A DNA stretch of 41,335 nt, from NCBI GenBank assembly GCA_934271195.1, contig CAKQRB010000039.1:1-41335 (forward strand), given 5' to 3'. Position 1 is the stretch's first letter. Every line of letters begins with the position of its first letter. The stretch is from an uncultured Alphaproteobacteria bacterium. Its GTDB lineage: Bacteria > Pseudomonadota > Alphaproteobacteria > RF32 > CAG-239. Positions 1-8,227 of this stretch are shown here, in pieces. The position numbers and the translations under genes were made by a program. Under the pieces are notes generated by a model, which was given only the letters and a program-made list of their open reading frames with translations, made no database searches and was not told where the DNA came from.

Positions 1-61
1 ATACAAAAATCAAAGACAAAAATTTGCCGGCGATTTTCCGTTTATGCCAGAATTTCAAAAA

Positions 62-367
62 TCATGCACAAAAAAGAAAAGCAAAAACAATAACATACAA
101 TATTATGTCAAGCAACAATGCTAAAAGGAAAGACATTCTCTTTTTCATCGGAACAAACAAAACATAAACAAGCAGAAAAGCTACCAGAGCAATTTTCCAT
201 ATGTAATCATAAAAACCGTCAAAATCATTGTCAATAAGAGAAAAAATTTCCTCATCTCCGACCGACATAAAAACTGCAAAAACCGCTTCAGTTACAAACC
301 AGGGGATAACTGCCGTCAACAGAAGAAAAATGATTATATGTTTTAACTTAATCAGCCGTTTTTGCAT
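62..367 (-). CDS. Small hydrophobic membrane protein, hypothetical
   Basis: The 101-residue product has three strongly hydrophobic stretches (about residues 8-33, 56-72 and 78-99), separated by an acidic loop (residues 37-53) and a short basic turn with the sequence PMKKRM. This looks like a three-helix inner-membrane protein. No family is recognised. An AAAGGAT sequence about 10 bases upstream of the ATG is a plausible ribosome-binding site. The gene stands alone beside repeat sequence, so the context gives no function. It could be an orphan gene of this lineage. The coding call rests on membrane-like composition and the plausible start. Confidence 0.6.
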   Translation of the reverse strand: MQKRLIKLKHIIIFLLLTAVIPWFVTEAVFAVFMSVGDEEIFSLIDNDFDGFYDYIWKIALVAFLLVYVLFVPMKKRMSFLLALLLDIILYVIVFAFLFCA

Positions 368-524
368 AGATTCTTTATCCTTTAATATCCATTTCGTTTT
401 TGGCGAATTCTTAAATATTCATCCGTCATACTTTGTAATTTATAATTATTGCAGGAAAGCGCTCTTCCGCTTTCTGCATACCATATTTTTAGCTCCCAAT
501 CGAGCCAATTGCCATAGATAATTC
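368..524. other. Intergenic stretch with one hairpin
   Basis: No credible gene is visible here. The one clear structure is a near-perfect inverted repeat at 451-461 and 468-477 (GCAGGAAAGCG against CGCTTTCTGC). It has no T-run directly after it on either strand, so a terminator role is doubtful. Confidence 0.4.
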
Positions 525-665
525 ATAAACTGGATTCTTTACTCCGTTCAGAATAACGGTGCTTCTTCTTCAAAGTACTCTCTCAATCACATTTCCGCCA
601 GAGCATCGCGGGTCTCATGGCACCATACAAACTGACACCTCACCAGCTGGATGTGGGTCTCTGGA
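525..665. repeat. Truncated copy of the dispersed repeats seen again at 17.2 kb and 21.4 kb
   Basis: Bases 525-558 match the right half of the 82-bp palindromic repeat found complete at 21401-21482 (shared motif AACTGGATTCTT, then CTCCGTTCAGAAT). The sequence then continues as the companion repeat (CTTCTTCAAAG, then CGCCA, AGCATCGCGGGT and GGCACCAT) also found after 17265 and 21482. The left half of the palindrome is missing, so this is a decayed copy. Confidence 0.65.
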
Positions 666-702
666 GCAGTAAGCGGACAACTGAGCGCCGCCCGTCGCAC
701 GG

Positions 703-774
703 GTCTTCTCCGCCATCCATATAACAAAAAATCCCCGAAAGGGGAGTTTTTGTTATTAGTGGTGCGGCCGAGAA
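703..774. repeat. 72-bp direct repeat, copy A (duplicates the tRNA-Leu 3' end and its terminator)
   Basis: This block is identical over 72 bases to 887-958, offset by 184 bp. It contains the terminator hairpin and the last 14 bases of the tRNA-Leu gene including CCA, without the rest of the tRNA. The 112 bp between the copies (775-886) include an ATGTTAGCAAGCAAGGAAAG stretch resembling sequence near 17800 in the same window. Confidence 0.85.
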
Positions 775-886
775 TTGGGAGAACAAAAATCAATTGACAT
801 TGATTTTTTTCGAACCAATCGTTGAGATGTTAGCAAGCAAGGAAAGCGACAGCAACCGCCGCGAGCGTTACATCTTTGACGACATA

Positions 887-958
887 GTCTTCTCCGCCAT
901 CCATATAACAAAAAATCCCCGAAAGGGGAGTTTTTGTTATTAGTGGTGCGGCCGAGAA
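887..958. repeat. 72-bp direct repeat, copy B (includes the true tRNA-Leu 3' end)
   Basis: This is the second copy of the perfect repeat at 703-774. It overlaps the 3' end of the intact tRNA-Leu gene (944-1029) and its terminator (911-935). Duplication of a tRNA 3' end is the footprint left by tRNA-targeting integrases or by a local tandem duplication. No integrase is present in the window. Confidence 0.85.
911..935 (-). terminator. Rho-independent terminator of tRNA-Leu
   Basis: An inverted repeat pairs AAAAA(T)CCCC with GGGG(A)GTTTTT around a GAAA loop. On the minus strand it lies just after the tRNA CCA end and is followed by a T-run. An identical second copy sits at 727-751 in the duplicated block. 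Confidence 0.8.
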
Positions 959-1029
959 GACTCGAACTTCCATGAGCTTAGCTCATAACGACCTCAACGT
1001 TACGCGTCTACCAATTTCGCCACGGCCGC
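944..1029 (-). tRNA. tRNA-Leu (anticodon GAG)
   Basis: On the minus strand an 86-nt cloverleaf is visible. Its 7-bp acceptor stem pairs GCGGCCG with CGGCCGC, followed by an encoded ACCA end. The D-arm contains TTGGTAGACGC. The anticodon stem TAACG/CGTTA encloses loop TTGAGGT, giving anticodon GAG. A long variable arm pairs TGAGC with GCTCA, and the T-arm contains TTCGAGT. The long variable arm and anticodon identify a class II leucine tRNA that reads CUC/CUU. Confidence 0.95.
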
Positions 1030-1132
1030 ATCATATATACAAGCAACATAACTAATTCAGTTCTGCAAATAAATCAAGCATTTTTTTATCAATTAGGTAA
1101 TTTTTTCCCAAATGAAAGTCCAAACAGAACTT

Positions 1133-1834
1133 TTATGCCTTTTTCTTCACGGCCTTAGGCTCGACTAAACCTCCGGAAATCACAAATTTGAGCCCCTCTT
1201 CCACCTTCATATCCAGCTCAATTACGTCTTTTTTAGGCACAAAAATCAAAAAACCGGAAGTTGGGTTAGGCGTTGTCGGAATAAAAATATTAAGCATTTC
1301 CTCGTCAAATTTCTCACTGACTTCACCTTTGGTAGAAGAACTGACAAAACCTAAAATCCAAATTCCCTTGCGCGGATATTCGAGCATTACAACCTGAGTA
1401 AAAGCCTGCGCCTTGTTGGAAAAAAATGTCTCAAACACCTGTTTTAACACGGAATAGACACTTGAAATCAGCGGCATTTTATAGACAATCCACTCACCCA
1501 GCCGTAAAAAGAATTTGCCCAAAAAACCGGCGGCAAACATACCGACCAAAATCAGGGCAAGCACCAAAATAACCAGACCGACACCGGGGATTGTAAAAGG
1601 CAAAACCGTATCAAACTTAAACTGCGGCGGTAAAATCTGGTTGACAATCCGGTCAACCCAGAAAATAAACTTGTAAGCCATATAAAAAGTAATGGCCACC
1701 GGCGCTGTTACCAAAATACCGGTAAACAAATATGCTCGTATTTTTGCACCAACTTTCATAAAAACGGCTTTTTCTTTTTCCAAACGAATACGTTTTATGT
1801 TTGCCGCTCTCTTTTTTACTTCAAAATCCGCCAT
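1133..1834 (-). CDS. DUF502 family membrane protein
   Basis: The 233-residue product matches the DUF502 family of integral membrane proteins. It has a basic N-terminus, a first membrane helix around residues 32-58 (GILVTAPVAITFYMAYKFIF), a second around 85-110 (VGLVILVLALILVGMFAAGF), and the family's conserved block with PLISSVYSVLKQVFETF and IPTTPNPTSGFLIFV. The biochemical role of the family is not established. It lies about 160 bp downstream of recJ on the same strand, an arrangement I recall from other alphaproteobacteria, so co-transcription is likely. The start follows an AAAAGGTAAAAAA sequence that serves as ribosome-binding site. Confidence 0.9.
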   Translation of the reverse strand: MADFEVKKRAANIKRIRLEKEKAVFMKVGAKIRAYLFTGILVTAPVAITFYMAYKFIFWVDRIVNQILPPQFKFDTVLPFTIPGVGLVILVLALILVGMFAAGFLGKFFLRLGEWIVYKMPLISSVYSVLKQVFETFFSNKAQAFTQVVMLEYPRKGIWILGFVSSSTKGEVSEKFDEEMLNIFIPTTPNPTSGFLIFVPKKDVIELDMKVEEGLKFVISGGLVEPKAVKKKA

Positions 1835-1920
1835 TTTTTTACCTTTTCAACTTTAATCGCTTTAGAGGCTCTATAAAAATCATTCCAGCCCCTATTTCCG
1901 GCGTTTTAACGTGGAAAATA

Positions 1921-1996
1921 GAGTGATTTGAAAGGCGAGAAAAATTTTAATGTACAAAGTGGTACATGAATTTTTCGAGACCGCATCAAATTGCTC
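1921..1996. repeat. Palindromic element of the TGTAC...GTACA family, copy 1
   Basis: The element folds as an interrupted rod: GAGTGATTTGA (1921-1931) pairs with TCAAATTGCTC (1986-1996), GAGAAAAATT with AATTTTTCGAG, and TGTAC (1951-1955) with GTACA (1962-1966) near the tip. It touches the recJ stop codon and so could end or stabilise the recJ transcript. Related copies lie at 25767-25825 and 37158-37234. Confidence 0.7.
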
Positions 1997-3774
1997 TAGG
2001 TTTCCGTTAAAACTTCGGAAACGTCTTCAATTATAAACTGCACCCCATTCCTTCCCATCCAGTTGTCCGGACGCAGTGTGCCGATAACATTGTAAACCGC
2101 CCCGCGGTGATTTAACAACGCCATGCCGGCTTCGGTATCGGCCATCCGAAAAGCCATGGCTTTCAGGCTCCCGCCGGACGCAGAGGTCAAAAAACACCTA
2201 ATATGCCCGCTGCCGACAATTGATACTTTAGAAACATGCACCCGCGGCAAAACCAACTTCGGCTCCGGATTCTGCGCGCCGTACGGCTCAAGCATTGCCA
2301 AACTCTTCGCCAGCTCCGGCGTTGCTCCAGACACATCAAGCACACCATCGGCATTAATCACCGGCACAATTGCTTCATTACCGATTCTTTCTCGCACATA
2401 TTCACCGGCAAACTTATGGAATTCTTCAATTTTATCCTCGTTCAGCGAAAAGCCGGCCGCCATGGTATGCCCGCCGCCTTTGGTAAGAATACCTTTTTCT
2501 TTGGCCGCAATAATCAAAGCTCCCAGATCAATTCCGGAAACTGAACGCGCCGAACCTTTGACCTCATCATCCTCAATAGACATTACAAACGCCGGCAGAT
2601 TATAACGCTCCTTGAGCTTGCCTGCCACAATGCCGATAACCCCTTGGTGCCAATCGTTTCCTGCCACAAAAGCGATCGGATATTCCTGCGGCGTTCCTTC
2701 AAGGATTTCTATCGCCTTAAGCAGCACATAAGCCTCAACCTCTTTGCGTTTGTCATTAAACTCATTCAGTTTTTCCGCCAGCGTCTCGGCATAAAAAACA
2801 TCTTTGGCGCAAAGCAGTTTGTTCCCGAGCGAAGCCTCTCCGACCCGCCCGCAGGCATTAATACGCGGCCCCAGCACAAAACCAAGATGAAAAGCCGTCG
2901 GCGCCTCAGATATTCCAGACTTGTCGATAAGAGCTTTCAACCCCGGATTTTGACGCAAAGCCATAATCTTCAACCCCTGCCGAACATAAGCCCGATTCAG
3001 CCCCAACAGCGGCACCACGTCACAAACCGTTCCCAAAGCCACCAAATCAAGCCAGTTCATAAGATTGGGCTCTTCTTTTCCGACATAAAAAGACGCTTTG
3101 CGCAATTCACGATTTACGGCCACGATAGTAAAAAAAACAACCCCAACCGCCGCCATATATTTTAAATATTCTATTTGATTTTCTTCATCCAGACGCTTCG
3201 GATTAACAACGGCATAGACTTTCGGCAACAAGATTTCAGCTTCATGATGGTCAAGAACAATAACGTCCAGCCCCTTTTCAGCGGCATAGCCCAGCGGCTC
3301 GAAAGCCGTCGTTCCGCAATCAACCGTAATGACCAAATCAGCCTTTGCCGCCAAAAACTCGTCAATCGCCATAATACTCGGACCGTAGCCCTCATCGCGC
3401 TCCGGAATATGAATCAGCGGCTCAATTCCGACACTTTCCAAAAACAAACGCAAAACGGAAGAAGAGGTTGCCCCGTCCACGTCATAATCGCCGATAATCG
3501 CAACTTTTTGTTTTTTTATCACCGCCTCGGCAATACGCTTGGAAGCTTTTTCCATATCTTTGAGCACAAACGGATTCGGCATCAGAGATTGAAGCTTCGG
3601 ATCCAGAAAAGCCATAGCTTCATCCGCACCAATTTTCCGCTGAGCCAAAATTTGGGCAACCAATGGCGGCAATCCGAATTTCTGAGATAACAGCTCGGCT
3701 TTTCGCCCGTCAAAAGGCACGGTTTTCCACAAACATCCGTTTAAAGATTTGGTGTTCTCAAAATCAAAAGCCAA
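1996..3774 (-). CDS. recJ: Single-stranded-DNA-specific exonuclease RecJ
   Basis: RecJ is a 5'-to-3' single-strand DNA exonuclease acting in recombination and mismatch repair. The 592 residues are the usual length. The DHH phosphoesterase motifs are intact: GDYDVDGAT (residues 95-103), VDCG (151-154) and LDHHEAE (174-180), which ligate the metal ions. GPRINACGR and the DHHA1 motif GGGHTMAAGF follow, with an OB-like C-terminal part. The gene starts 21 bp after the stop of the upstream lipoprotein gene and precedes the DUF502 gene, so the three may form one operon. Confidence 0.97.
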   Translation of the reverse strand: MAFDFENTKSLNGCLWKTVPFDGRKAELLSQKFGLPPLVAQILAQRKIGADEAMAFLDPKLQSLMPNPFVLKDMEKASKRIAEAVIKKQKVAIIGDYDVDGATSSSVLRLFLESVGIEPLIHIPERDEGYGPSIMAIDEFLAAKADLVITVDCGTTAFEPLGYAAEKGLDVIVLDHHEAEILLPKVYAVVNPKRLDEENQIEYLKYMAAVGVVFFTIVAVNRELRKASFYVGKEEPNLMNWLDLVALGTVCDVVPLLGLNRAYVRQGLKIMALRQNPGLKALIDKSGISEAPTAFHLGFVLGPRINACGRVGEASLGNKLLCAKDVFYAETLAEKLNEFNDKRKEVEAYVLLKAIEILEGTPQEYPIAFVAGNDWHQGVIGIVAGKLKERYNLPAFVMSIEDDEVKGSARSVSGIDLGALIIAAKEKGILTKGGGHTMAAGFSLNEDKIEEFHKFAGEYVRERIGNEAIVPVINADGVLDVSGATPELAKSLAMLEPYGAQNPEPKLVLPRVHVSKVSIVGSGHIRCFLTSASGGSLKAMAFRMADTEAGMALLNHRGAVYNVIGTLRPDNWMGRNGVQFIIEDVSEVLTET

Positions 3775-3795
3775 TGACCTGTTCCCGCTTAAAAA

Positions 3796-4620
3796 TTAGT
3801 AGCTGATGTAAATTTCCGCACGACGGTTCAGACGTTCGCCTTCCGGCATGACTTCCAAATAAGCCGGCGCACTGTCTGACAATGCCTCAATTGAAATGTC
3901 ATCTTCTTTCATGCCGGCGCGTTTTAATGCCGCAGCCACATTCTGCGCCCGTTCCATCGATACTTTCAGGTTAGCCAGTTTATGAGAAACAATATCCGTA
4001 TTTCTGGTACGGCTGGAAGCAAACCCCAGAACTTTAACCTTGGCATTATTGGCCTTGGCCTGACGAACAGCATCGCGGATTTTTGAATTATAAGAGGAAT
4101 CAACAGCGGCACTGCCGTTGGCAAAATAAATTGTTTCCAGACGATAAGTCACGCTCGGCCCGTTGTCAGTATCCTGCTTCTGAGTTTCGGACAAAGTTTC
4201 TTCAAACACGCTCTCACTTAGCAGCGGCGCACTGGCCGACGCTTTGGCCTCGGCGACTTTAACCGTTTTAATCTCTTTTTCAGGAAGCTTTTCTTTTGCT
4301 TTAGATTTAACCTTAGCTTTTTCGGCCAGAACTTTTTCTTCTTTGTCTTCAATCAGGTCTTTGTCCGTAATCTCGGCAAAGATCTCGTCTTCTGCCTCGC
4401 CTTCATATGCAGCATTCTGCTCATCGGCACCGAGCGTTTTTCCCTCTTTCAAAACCTTAGCCGGAGCGGCATCAGGTCTTCCCTGTTTTTTCATCACGTC
4501 TTCCAATGTCACGTCGTCTTCCTCAATAATTTCGGGGAATACTGCCGAAGAACAGGCCGAAAGCGCCACAGACATCACAACCGACGCCAACAGAATTTTC
4601 AAATTTGGATACTGCATCAT
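3796..4620 (-). CDS. OmpA-family outer-membrane lipoprotein
   Basis: The 274-residue product starts with a lipoprotein signal peptide (LLASVVMSVALSAC; lipobox LSAC). A long charged Lys/Glu/Ala-rich linker follows (about residues 25-140). The C-terminal OmpA-like peptidoglycan-binding domain is recognised by IYFANGSAAVD, VLGFASSRT, and a closing LNRRAEIYI motif. It is probably anchored in the outer membrane with the linker spanning the periplasm to peptidoglycan. The open frame extends 33 codons further upstream, but the ATG at 4620 is preceded by AAGG and directly precedes the signal peptide, so it is preferred. The linker is low complexity and probably flexible. Confidence 0.88.
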   Translation of the reverse strand: MMQYPNLKILLASVVMSVALSACSSAVFPEIIEEDDVTLEDVMKKQGRPDAAPAKVLKEGKTLGADEQNAAYEGEAEDEIFAEITDKDLIEDKEEKVLAEKAKVKSKAKEKLPEKEIKTVKVAEAKASASAPLLSESVFEETLSETQKQDTDNGPSVTYRLETIYFANGSAAVDSSYNSKIRDAVRQAKANNAKVKVLGFASSRTRNTDIVSHKLANLKVSMERAQNVAAALKRAGMKEDDISIEALSDSAPAYLEVMPEGERLNRRAEIYISY

Positions 4621-4817
4621 CAATTTAAACCTTATAAAAGCTGTTTGAAAACTGTAACTCATTAAATGAGTATAATAAAAAAACCGATAACACAAGTATA
4701 AAAACCTAATTAAAAACAAATTTTATCAAAAAAAAACACCGCCGGAAAATAAAAGATTGTCTTTAAAATAAATCAGATTAACATAATTAATACCACAGTA
4801 CTCGGAAAGGAACGCAA

Positions 4818-5363
4818 ATGAATACATCTGCCGCAGATTCGTCTTTGGATATTGCCGTCTGGTTTATTGCCCGCGCTCAAAAAGACGAATGGTTTTTGGA
4901 AAACGAAAAACTCCAAAACCTGTTATTTTTATCCCAGCTTCACTATGCGTTGCAAAATGACGGTCAGCTTCTGATGCCCAGCCTTTTTACAGCAAACAGA
5001 TATGGCTTTCAAGAACCGAATATCGCCAAAATTCTTCAAACCGGAAAGAATTGCCTGACGACGAGTCGCCTGCCTGCAGAAGTGACTTCTTTTTTGGAGA
5101 AGATCTGGAAAATTTATGGCATCATGAGCCTCAAACAGCTCGCAAACATGATAAAACAACAGACTTCATACCCCGAACAGTATCCGTCAGAAACAAAAAT
5201 TATTGTTGAAATCAATTCTTTGGTTGAAAAATTAAAAACTCAGAGTAAAATAGAAAGGACAACCAAATTCAAAGAAACTGAAAAAAAAGTGCTAATTTCC
5301 CAAAACGGCCCGGTTGTCGTCTCAAAGTGGCAGCCGCGAAAATTAGAAAACGGCGGGAATTAA
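4818..5363 (+). CDS. SocA/Panacea-like (DUF4065-type) protein
   Basis: The 181-residue product resembles the Panacea/SocA domain in its N-terminal half: LDIAVWFIARAQ, then KLQNLLFLSQLHYALQNDGQ, LMPSLFTANRYGFQEPNIAKI. Family members include the Caulobacter antitoxin SocA, a ClpXP proteolysis adaptor, and antitoxins of diverse toxin-antitoxin pairs. The C-terminal part (residues 110-181) is charged and not recognised. A GGAAAGGAA sequence precedes the ATG. No toxin-like gene adjoins it: the next gene is a DUF192 lipoprotein 25 bp downstream on the same strand. A role other than antitoxin is therefore possible. The domain assignment is by motif resemblance only. Confidence 0.6.
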   Translation: MNTSAADSSLDIAVWFIARAQKDEWFLENEKLQNLLFLSQLHYALQNDGQLLMPSLFTANRYGFQEPNIAKILQTGKNCLTTSRLPAEVTSFLEKIWKIYGIMSLKQLANMIKQQTSYPEQYPSETKIIVEINSLVEKLKTQSKIERTTKFKETEKKVLISQNGPVVVSKWQPRKLENGGN

Positions 5364-5388
5364 AACTATTTTTTTGAAGGAGAAAAAC

Positions 5389-5907
5389 ATGAACAAATTA
5401 GTTAGAGTGCTCTTTGCATTATTGCTGGTAGCCGGATGTTCAAAGCAGGAAAGCGCCACAACCCCTTTGACGATTGAAACCCAAAACGGCACGGTAAAAT
5501 ATACTGTTGATGAAGCTAACACCCGCGAAGAAATGGAAGCCGGTCTGATGAACAGAGCTTCTCTGGCCGCTGACCATGGTATGATCTTTAATATTGATCC
5601 TGTTCGCCGTGTTGCAATGTGGATGAAAGATACCAAATTCCCGCTGGATATGATTTTTATCGCTCCGGACGGCACCATTACTCAGGTTTATGAAAACGCC
5701 GAAGCAATGAGCGAGAAAATAATTCCTTCTGTCGTTCCTGTCCGCGCTGTTATCGAAGTCAACGCCGGTGACATTCAAAAACACCAGATTAAAGTCGGCG
5801 ACAAGGTAACGCACGAATTCTTCAACCAGATGAAAAAAGAAGAAACAAAGTCAGAAGCACCGAAAGAAGCTGCTGCTCCGGCTGAAGAAAACAAGACTGA
5901 CAAATAA
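5389..5907 (+). CDS. DUF192 family lipoprotein
   Basis: The 172-residue product carries a lipoprotein signal (VLFALLLVAGC), then a DUF192 domain marked by REEMEAGLMNR, HGMIFNID, WMKDTKFPLDMIFIA and VIEVNAGDI. An Ala/Glu/Lys-rich tail of about 30 residues follows. DUF192 proteins are small secreted beta proteins of unknown biochemical role. The ATG at 5389 follows a strong AAGGAG site with 6-base spacing, preferred over an in-frame ATG 15 bp upstream. It lies 25 bp after the SocA-like gene and ends before a strong terminator, so the two are probably co-transcribed. Confidence 0.9.
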   Translation: MNKLVRVLFALLLVAGCSKQESATTPLTIETQNGTVKYTVDEANTREEMEAGLMNRASLAADHGMIFNIDPVRRVAMWMKDTKFPLDMIFIAPDGTITQVYENAEAMSEKIIPSVVPVRAVIEVNAGDIQKHQIKVGDKVTHEFFNQMKKEETKSEAPKEAAAPAEENKTDK

Positions 5908-5923
5908 TTTTTACCAGACACAA

Positions 5924-5955
5924 AAAACCGTCAATTTGAAAATTGACGGTTTTTT
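5924..5955 (+). terminator. Rho-independent terminator after the DUF192 gene
   Basis: A perfect 13-bp stem pairs AAAACCGTCAATT with AATTGACGGTTTT around a TGAA loop, followed by a run of T. It closes the 4818-5907 transcription unit. Confidence 0.9.
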
Positions 5956-6094
5956 TATGGTTCAAACATAACGCTTACCTACGCAAGCAGGTAGATGTAG
6001 ATATTACAGTCCAGCCGTTAGGCTTGCGCAGCTTTAGGTTGGTCGAACATAGTTCGGAACAGTTAATACCACTTGCGTCAGCTAGGGGATTTTT

Positions 6095-7162
6095 TCACTC
6101 CAAATAAAGAGAGCTCTTTTTATAATTCTCAATGGCATGGCGGACAAGCACACCGATAATCGCGGCAACCGGAACCGCAATCATCAGACCGAGAAATCCC
6201 AGCAGAACACCGCCGGCCAACAAGGCAAACATCACCCATACCGGATGCAGCCCGACATTGTCGCCAACCAGTTTCGGCGTCAGAAAATTACCTTCAACAA
6301 ACTGCCCGACCATAAACACGACCACAACCTGCAACACCGATCCTATCGTATCAAATTGCGCAAAAGCAATTGCCAGACTGACCACAAAACCCGATATACT
6401 GCCAACATATGGAATAAACGAAATCAAACCGGCCAAAAAACCGACCAAAACGCCGAGCTCCAGTCCGACAAAATACAATCCGAGAGAATAAAAGGTTCCC
6501 AAAATCACGCAAACACTGAGCTGTCCGCGAATAAATCCGGCCAAAATGTTATTAATTTCTCTAGCCATCTGACGGATAGATTTTTTATACAATTTCGGCA
6601 ACAACCCGTCAACCTTATCCAGAAAAGTATGCCAGTCACGCAGCATATAAAAGGCCACAACCGGCGTAACCAGCAACAATGACAACAAGTTAAAAAAGGC
6701 AAAACCGGAAGTAACAAGCTTGCGGACAATCGCTAACACGATTTTAACTCCGTTGGCAAAATTACTGCGCAGATATTCCTTTATTTTATCCGGTTCAAGC
6801 CCCGGAAAATTGTCTTTCAAATCAATGAGAACCGGCTCAAGTTTTTGCGCCAGCGAAGAGGCATATTGCGGCAATGCGGCAATAAAACGCCCGATCTGTT
6901 CATCAATGACACTAACCAGCAAAATCAATGCAGGCACAAAAAAAACAACCACCAAACACATAACGACAATTGTCGCCCAAGTTCTGCTCATTCTCCATTT
7001 TTGAAAACGTGTTGCAAACGGATCCAGCAAATAACCGATGATAATGCCGGCGACAAAAGGCAGCAAAACCGAACGCAACACATAAATACAAACGCAAAAC
7101 AAAGCCAGCAGCACCAGCCAAAACATCCAGTTGCGGTTTTCTTTGGAATAATAAACTGCCAT
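6095..7162 (-). CDS. AI-2E/PerM family transporter
   Basis: The 355-residue polytopic membrane protein matches the PerM/YdiK/AI-2E transporter family. It has an N-terminal helix pair (FWLVLLALFCVCIYVLRSV), the family turn PFVAGIIIGYLLDP, a long periplasmic segment (residues 85-135), and the C-terminal signature GFLAGLISFIPYVGS, then GQFVEGNFLTPKLVG and HPVWVMFALLAGG. The substrate is uncertain; family names based on autoinducer-2 or permease roles should not be applied here without testing. It directly follows the DUF2066 gene (11 bp gap), a pairing common in alphaproteobacteria. Confidence 0.92.
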   Translation of the reverse strand: MAVYYSKENRNWMFWLVLLALFCVCIYVLRSVLLPFVAGIIIGYLLDPFATRFQKWRMSRTWATIVVMCLVVVFFVPALILLVSVIDEQIGRFIAALPQYASSLAQKLEPVLIDLKDNFPGLEPDKIKEYLRSNFANGVKIVLAIVRKLVTSGFAFFNLLSLLLVTPVVAFYMLRDWHTFLDKVDGLLPKLYKKSIRQMAREINNILAGFIRGQLSVCVILGTFYSLGLYFVGLELGVLVGFLAGLISFIPYVGSISGFVVSLAIAFAQFDTIGSVLQVVVVFMVGQFVEGNFLTPKLVGDNVGLHPVWVMFALLAGGVLLGFLGLMIAVPVAAIIGVLVRHAIENYKKSSLYLE

Positions 7163-7173
7163 ACTTTCACCTT

Positions 7174-8217
7174 TTAATAACGAGATTCAATAACGTAAAA
7201 ATCACCATGATTATTCAGTACAAAAAGCTTCTGCGCCAAAGCCTGATTCAAACGTGCAATACTGCCGGAAAAAAACAGCTTAAACTGGGTTTTTCCGTCT
7301 CCGATAGCTTCTTCCTGCACTTTTTTGACATAGGGAATATCTAACAATTGTTTTTGTAAATCAAGCCATTCCCGAATTTTCTGATACATAAACAAAACGG
7401 TAATTTCTGTCTGCTTTTGCGCCTCCGCAATATTCTGGCTTTTAATGCGGGCGGCAATCCGGCTCTTCACCCGACGAACAGCTTCATCAAACAAAGCCTC
7501 GTCGGCTCTGCCGTCGACATGAACAGTTTCCAGCAATCCGCCCTCCGGCGAATAAATACGCACGTCCAAACCGTCGGCTGCGACGGCCTCCAAAACAAAA
7601 ACATCGCTGGCCCTGCTCTGTCGCGCCAGCCACCCCAGCAACCGCATATCCAGACTTAGTGCCTTCTCGGCATCAACAGCCTCAGCATTCTGTGTCGAAA
7701 CGTTCAGGGTTACAAACTCCGCCATACCTTCCGAAGCCGTATTTTTCTCCCAGCTTTTGCGCCAGAAATTATCTTCTTCCCACAATTCCGCAGGCATGGC
7801 AGGAGCTCTGCGATACACCGGAATAACCAGAACATTCGCCGCCTTGTCTACCATAAACGGAATTTGTTTTTCGGACATATAACGTTTGACCACCGCCTCA
7901 TTCAGCTTAATCCGCAATTCGGCGATATAACGCACGTTGGAAGACTTTTCCGACAAAACGGAAACTTCTTTGATAAAGTTCAAAATCTGATTGTCATTCA
8001 ACGTCATAATCTGCGCCACATGTTCCGGCGTCGTAATTTTTTTCAAAACCAGTTCAAAAGCCTGACGGTTAGCCTCTGCCATGGCTTTTTCTCGCGCAAC
8101 CGAGGCATTAACATCCGTAACATCGGCCAAGACCTCAACGGCATACAAATCCGCCGCCGCAACGGAACGGGCAAAAAAAGCCAGACAAACCGCCATAACC
8201 AGCCATAAGTGCCGCAA
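7174..8217 (-). CDS. DUF2066 domain protein, exported
   Basis: The 347-residue product starts with a signal peptide (LWLVMAVCLAFFARSVAAAD). The DUF2066 domain follows: YAVEVLADVTDVNASVAREKAM, ANRQAFELVLKKIT, LSEKSSNVRYIAELRIKLNE and PFMVDKAANVLVIPVYR. The C-terminal region has paired helices (residues 225-270) and ends in IARLNQALAQKLFVLNN. The family function is unknown. The gene is followed by perM after 11 bp and preceded by ndk on the same strand, so all three could be one transcript. Confidence 0.85.
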   Translation of the reverse strand: MRHLWLVMAVCLAFFARSVAAADLYAVEVLADVTDVNASVAREKAMAEANRQAFELVLKKITTPEHVAQIMTLNDNQILNFIKEVSVLSEKSSNVRYIAELRIKLNEAVVKRYMSEKQIPFMVDKAANVLVIPVYRRAPAMPAELWEEDNFWRKSWEKNTASEGMAEFVTLNVSTQNAEAVDAEKALSLDMRLLGWLARQSRASDVFVLEAVAADGLDVRIYSPEGGLLETVHVDGRADEALFDEAVRRVKSRIAARIKSQNIAEAQKQTEITVLFMYQKIREWLDLQKQLLDIPYVKKVQEEAIGDGKTQFKLFFSGSIARLNQALAQKLFVLNNHGDFYVIESRY

Positions 8218-8227
8218 ATCTCTGCTC

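Noticed and set aside
587..793. 68-codon minus-strand frame near the left edge
   Set aside because: It crosses a decayed repeat and the duplicated tRNA end, so it is not a gene.
5958..6094. Possible small RNA after the DUF192 terminator (short TACCT/AGGTA hairpin)
   Set aside because: No promoter or terminator defines it. It may be a remnant repeat.
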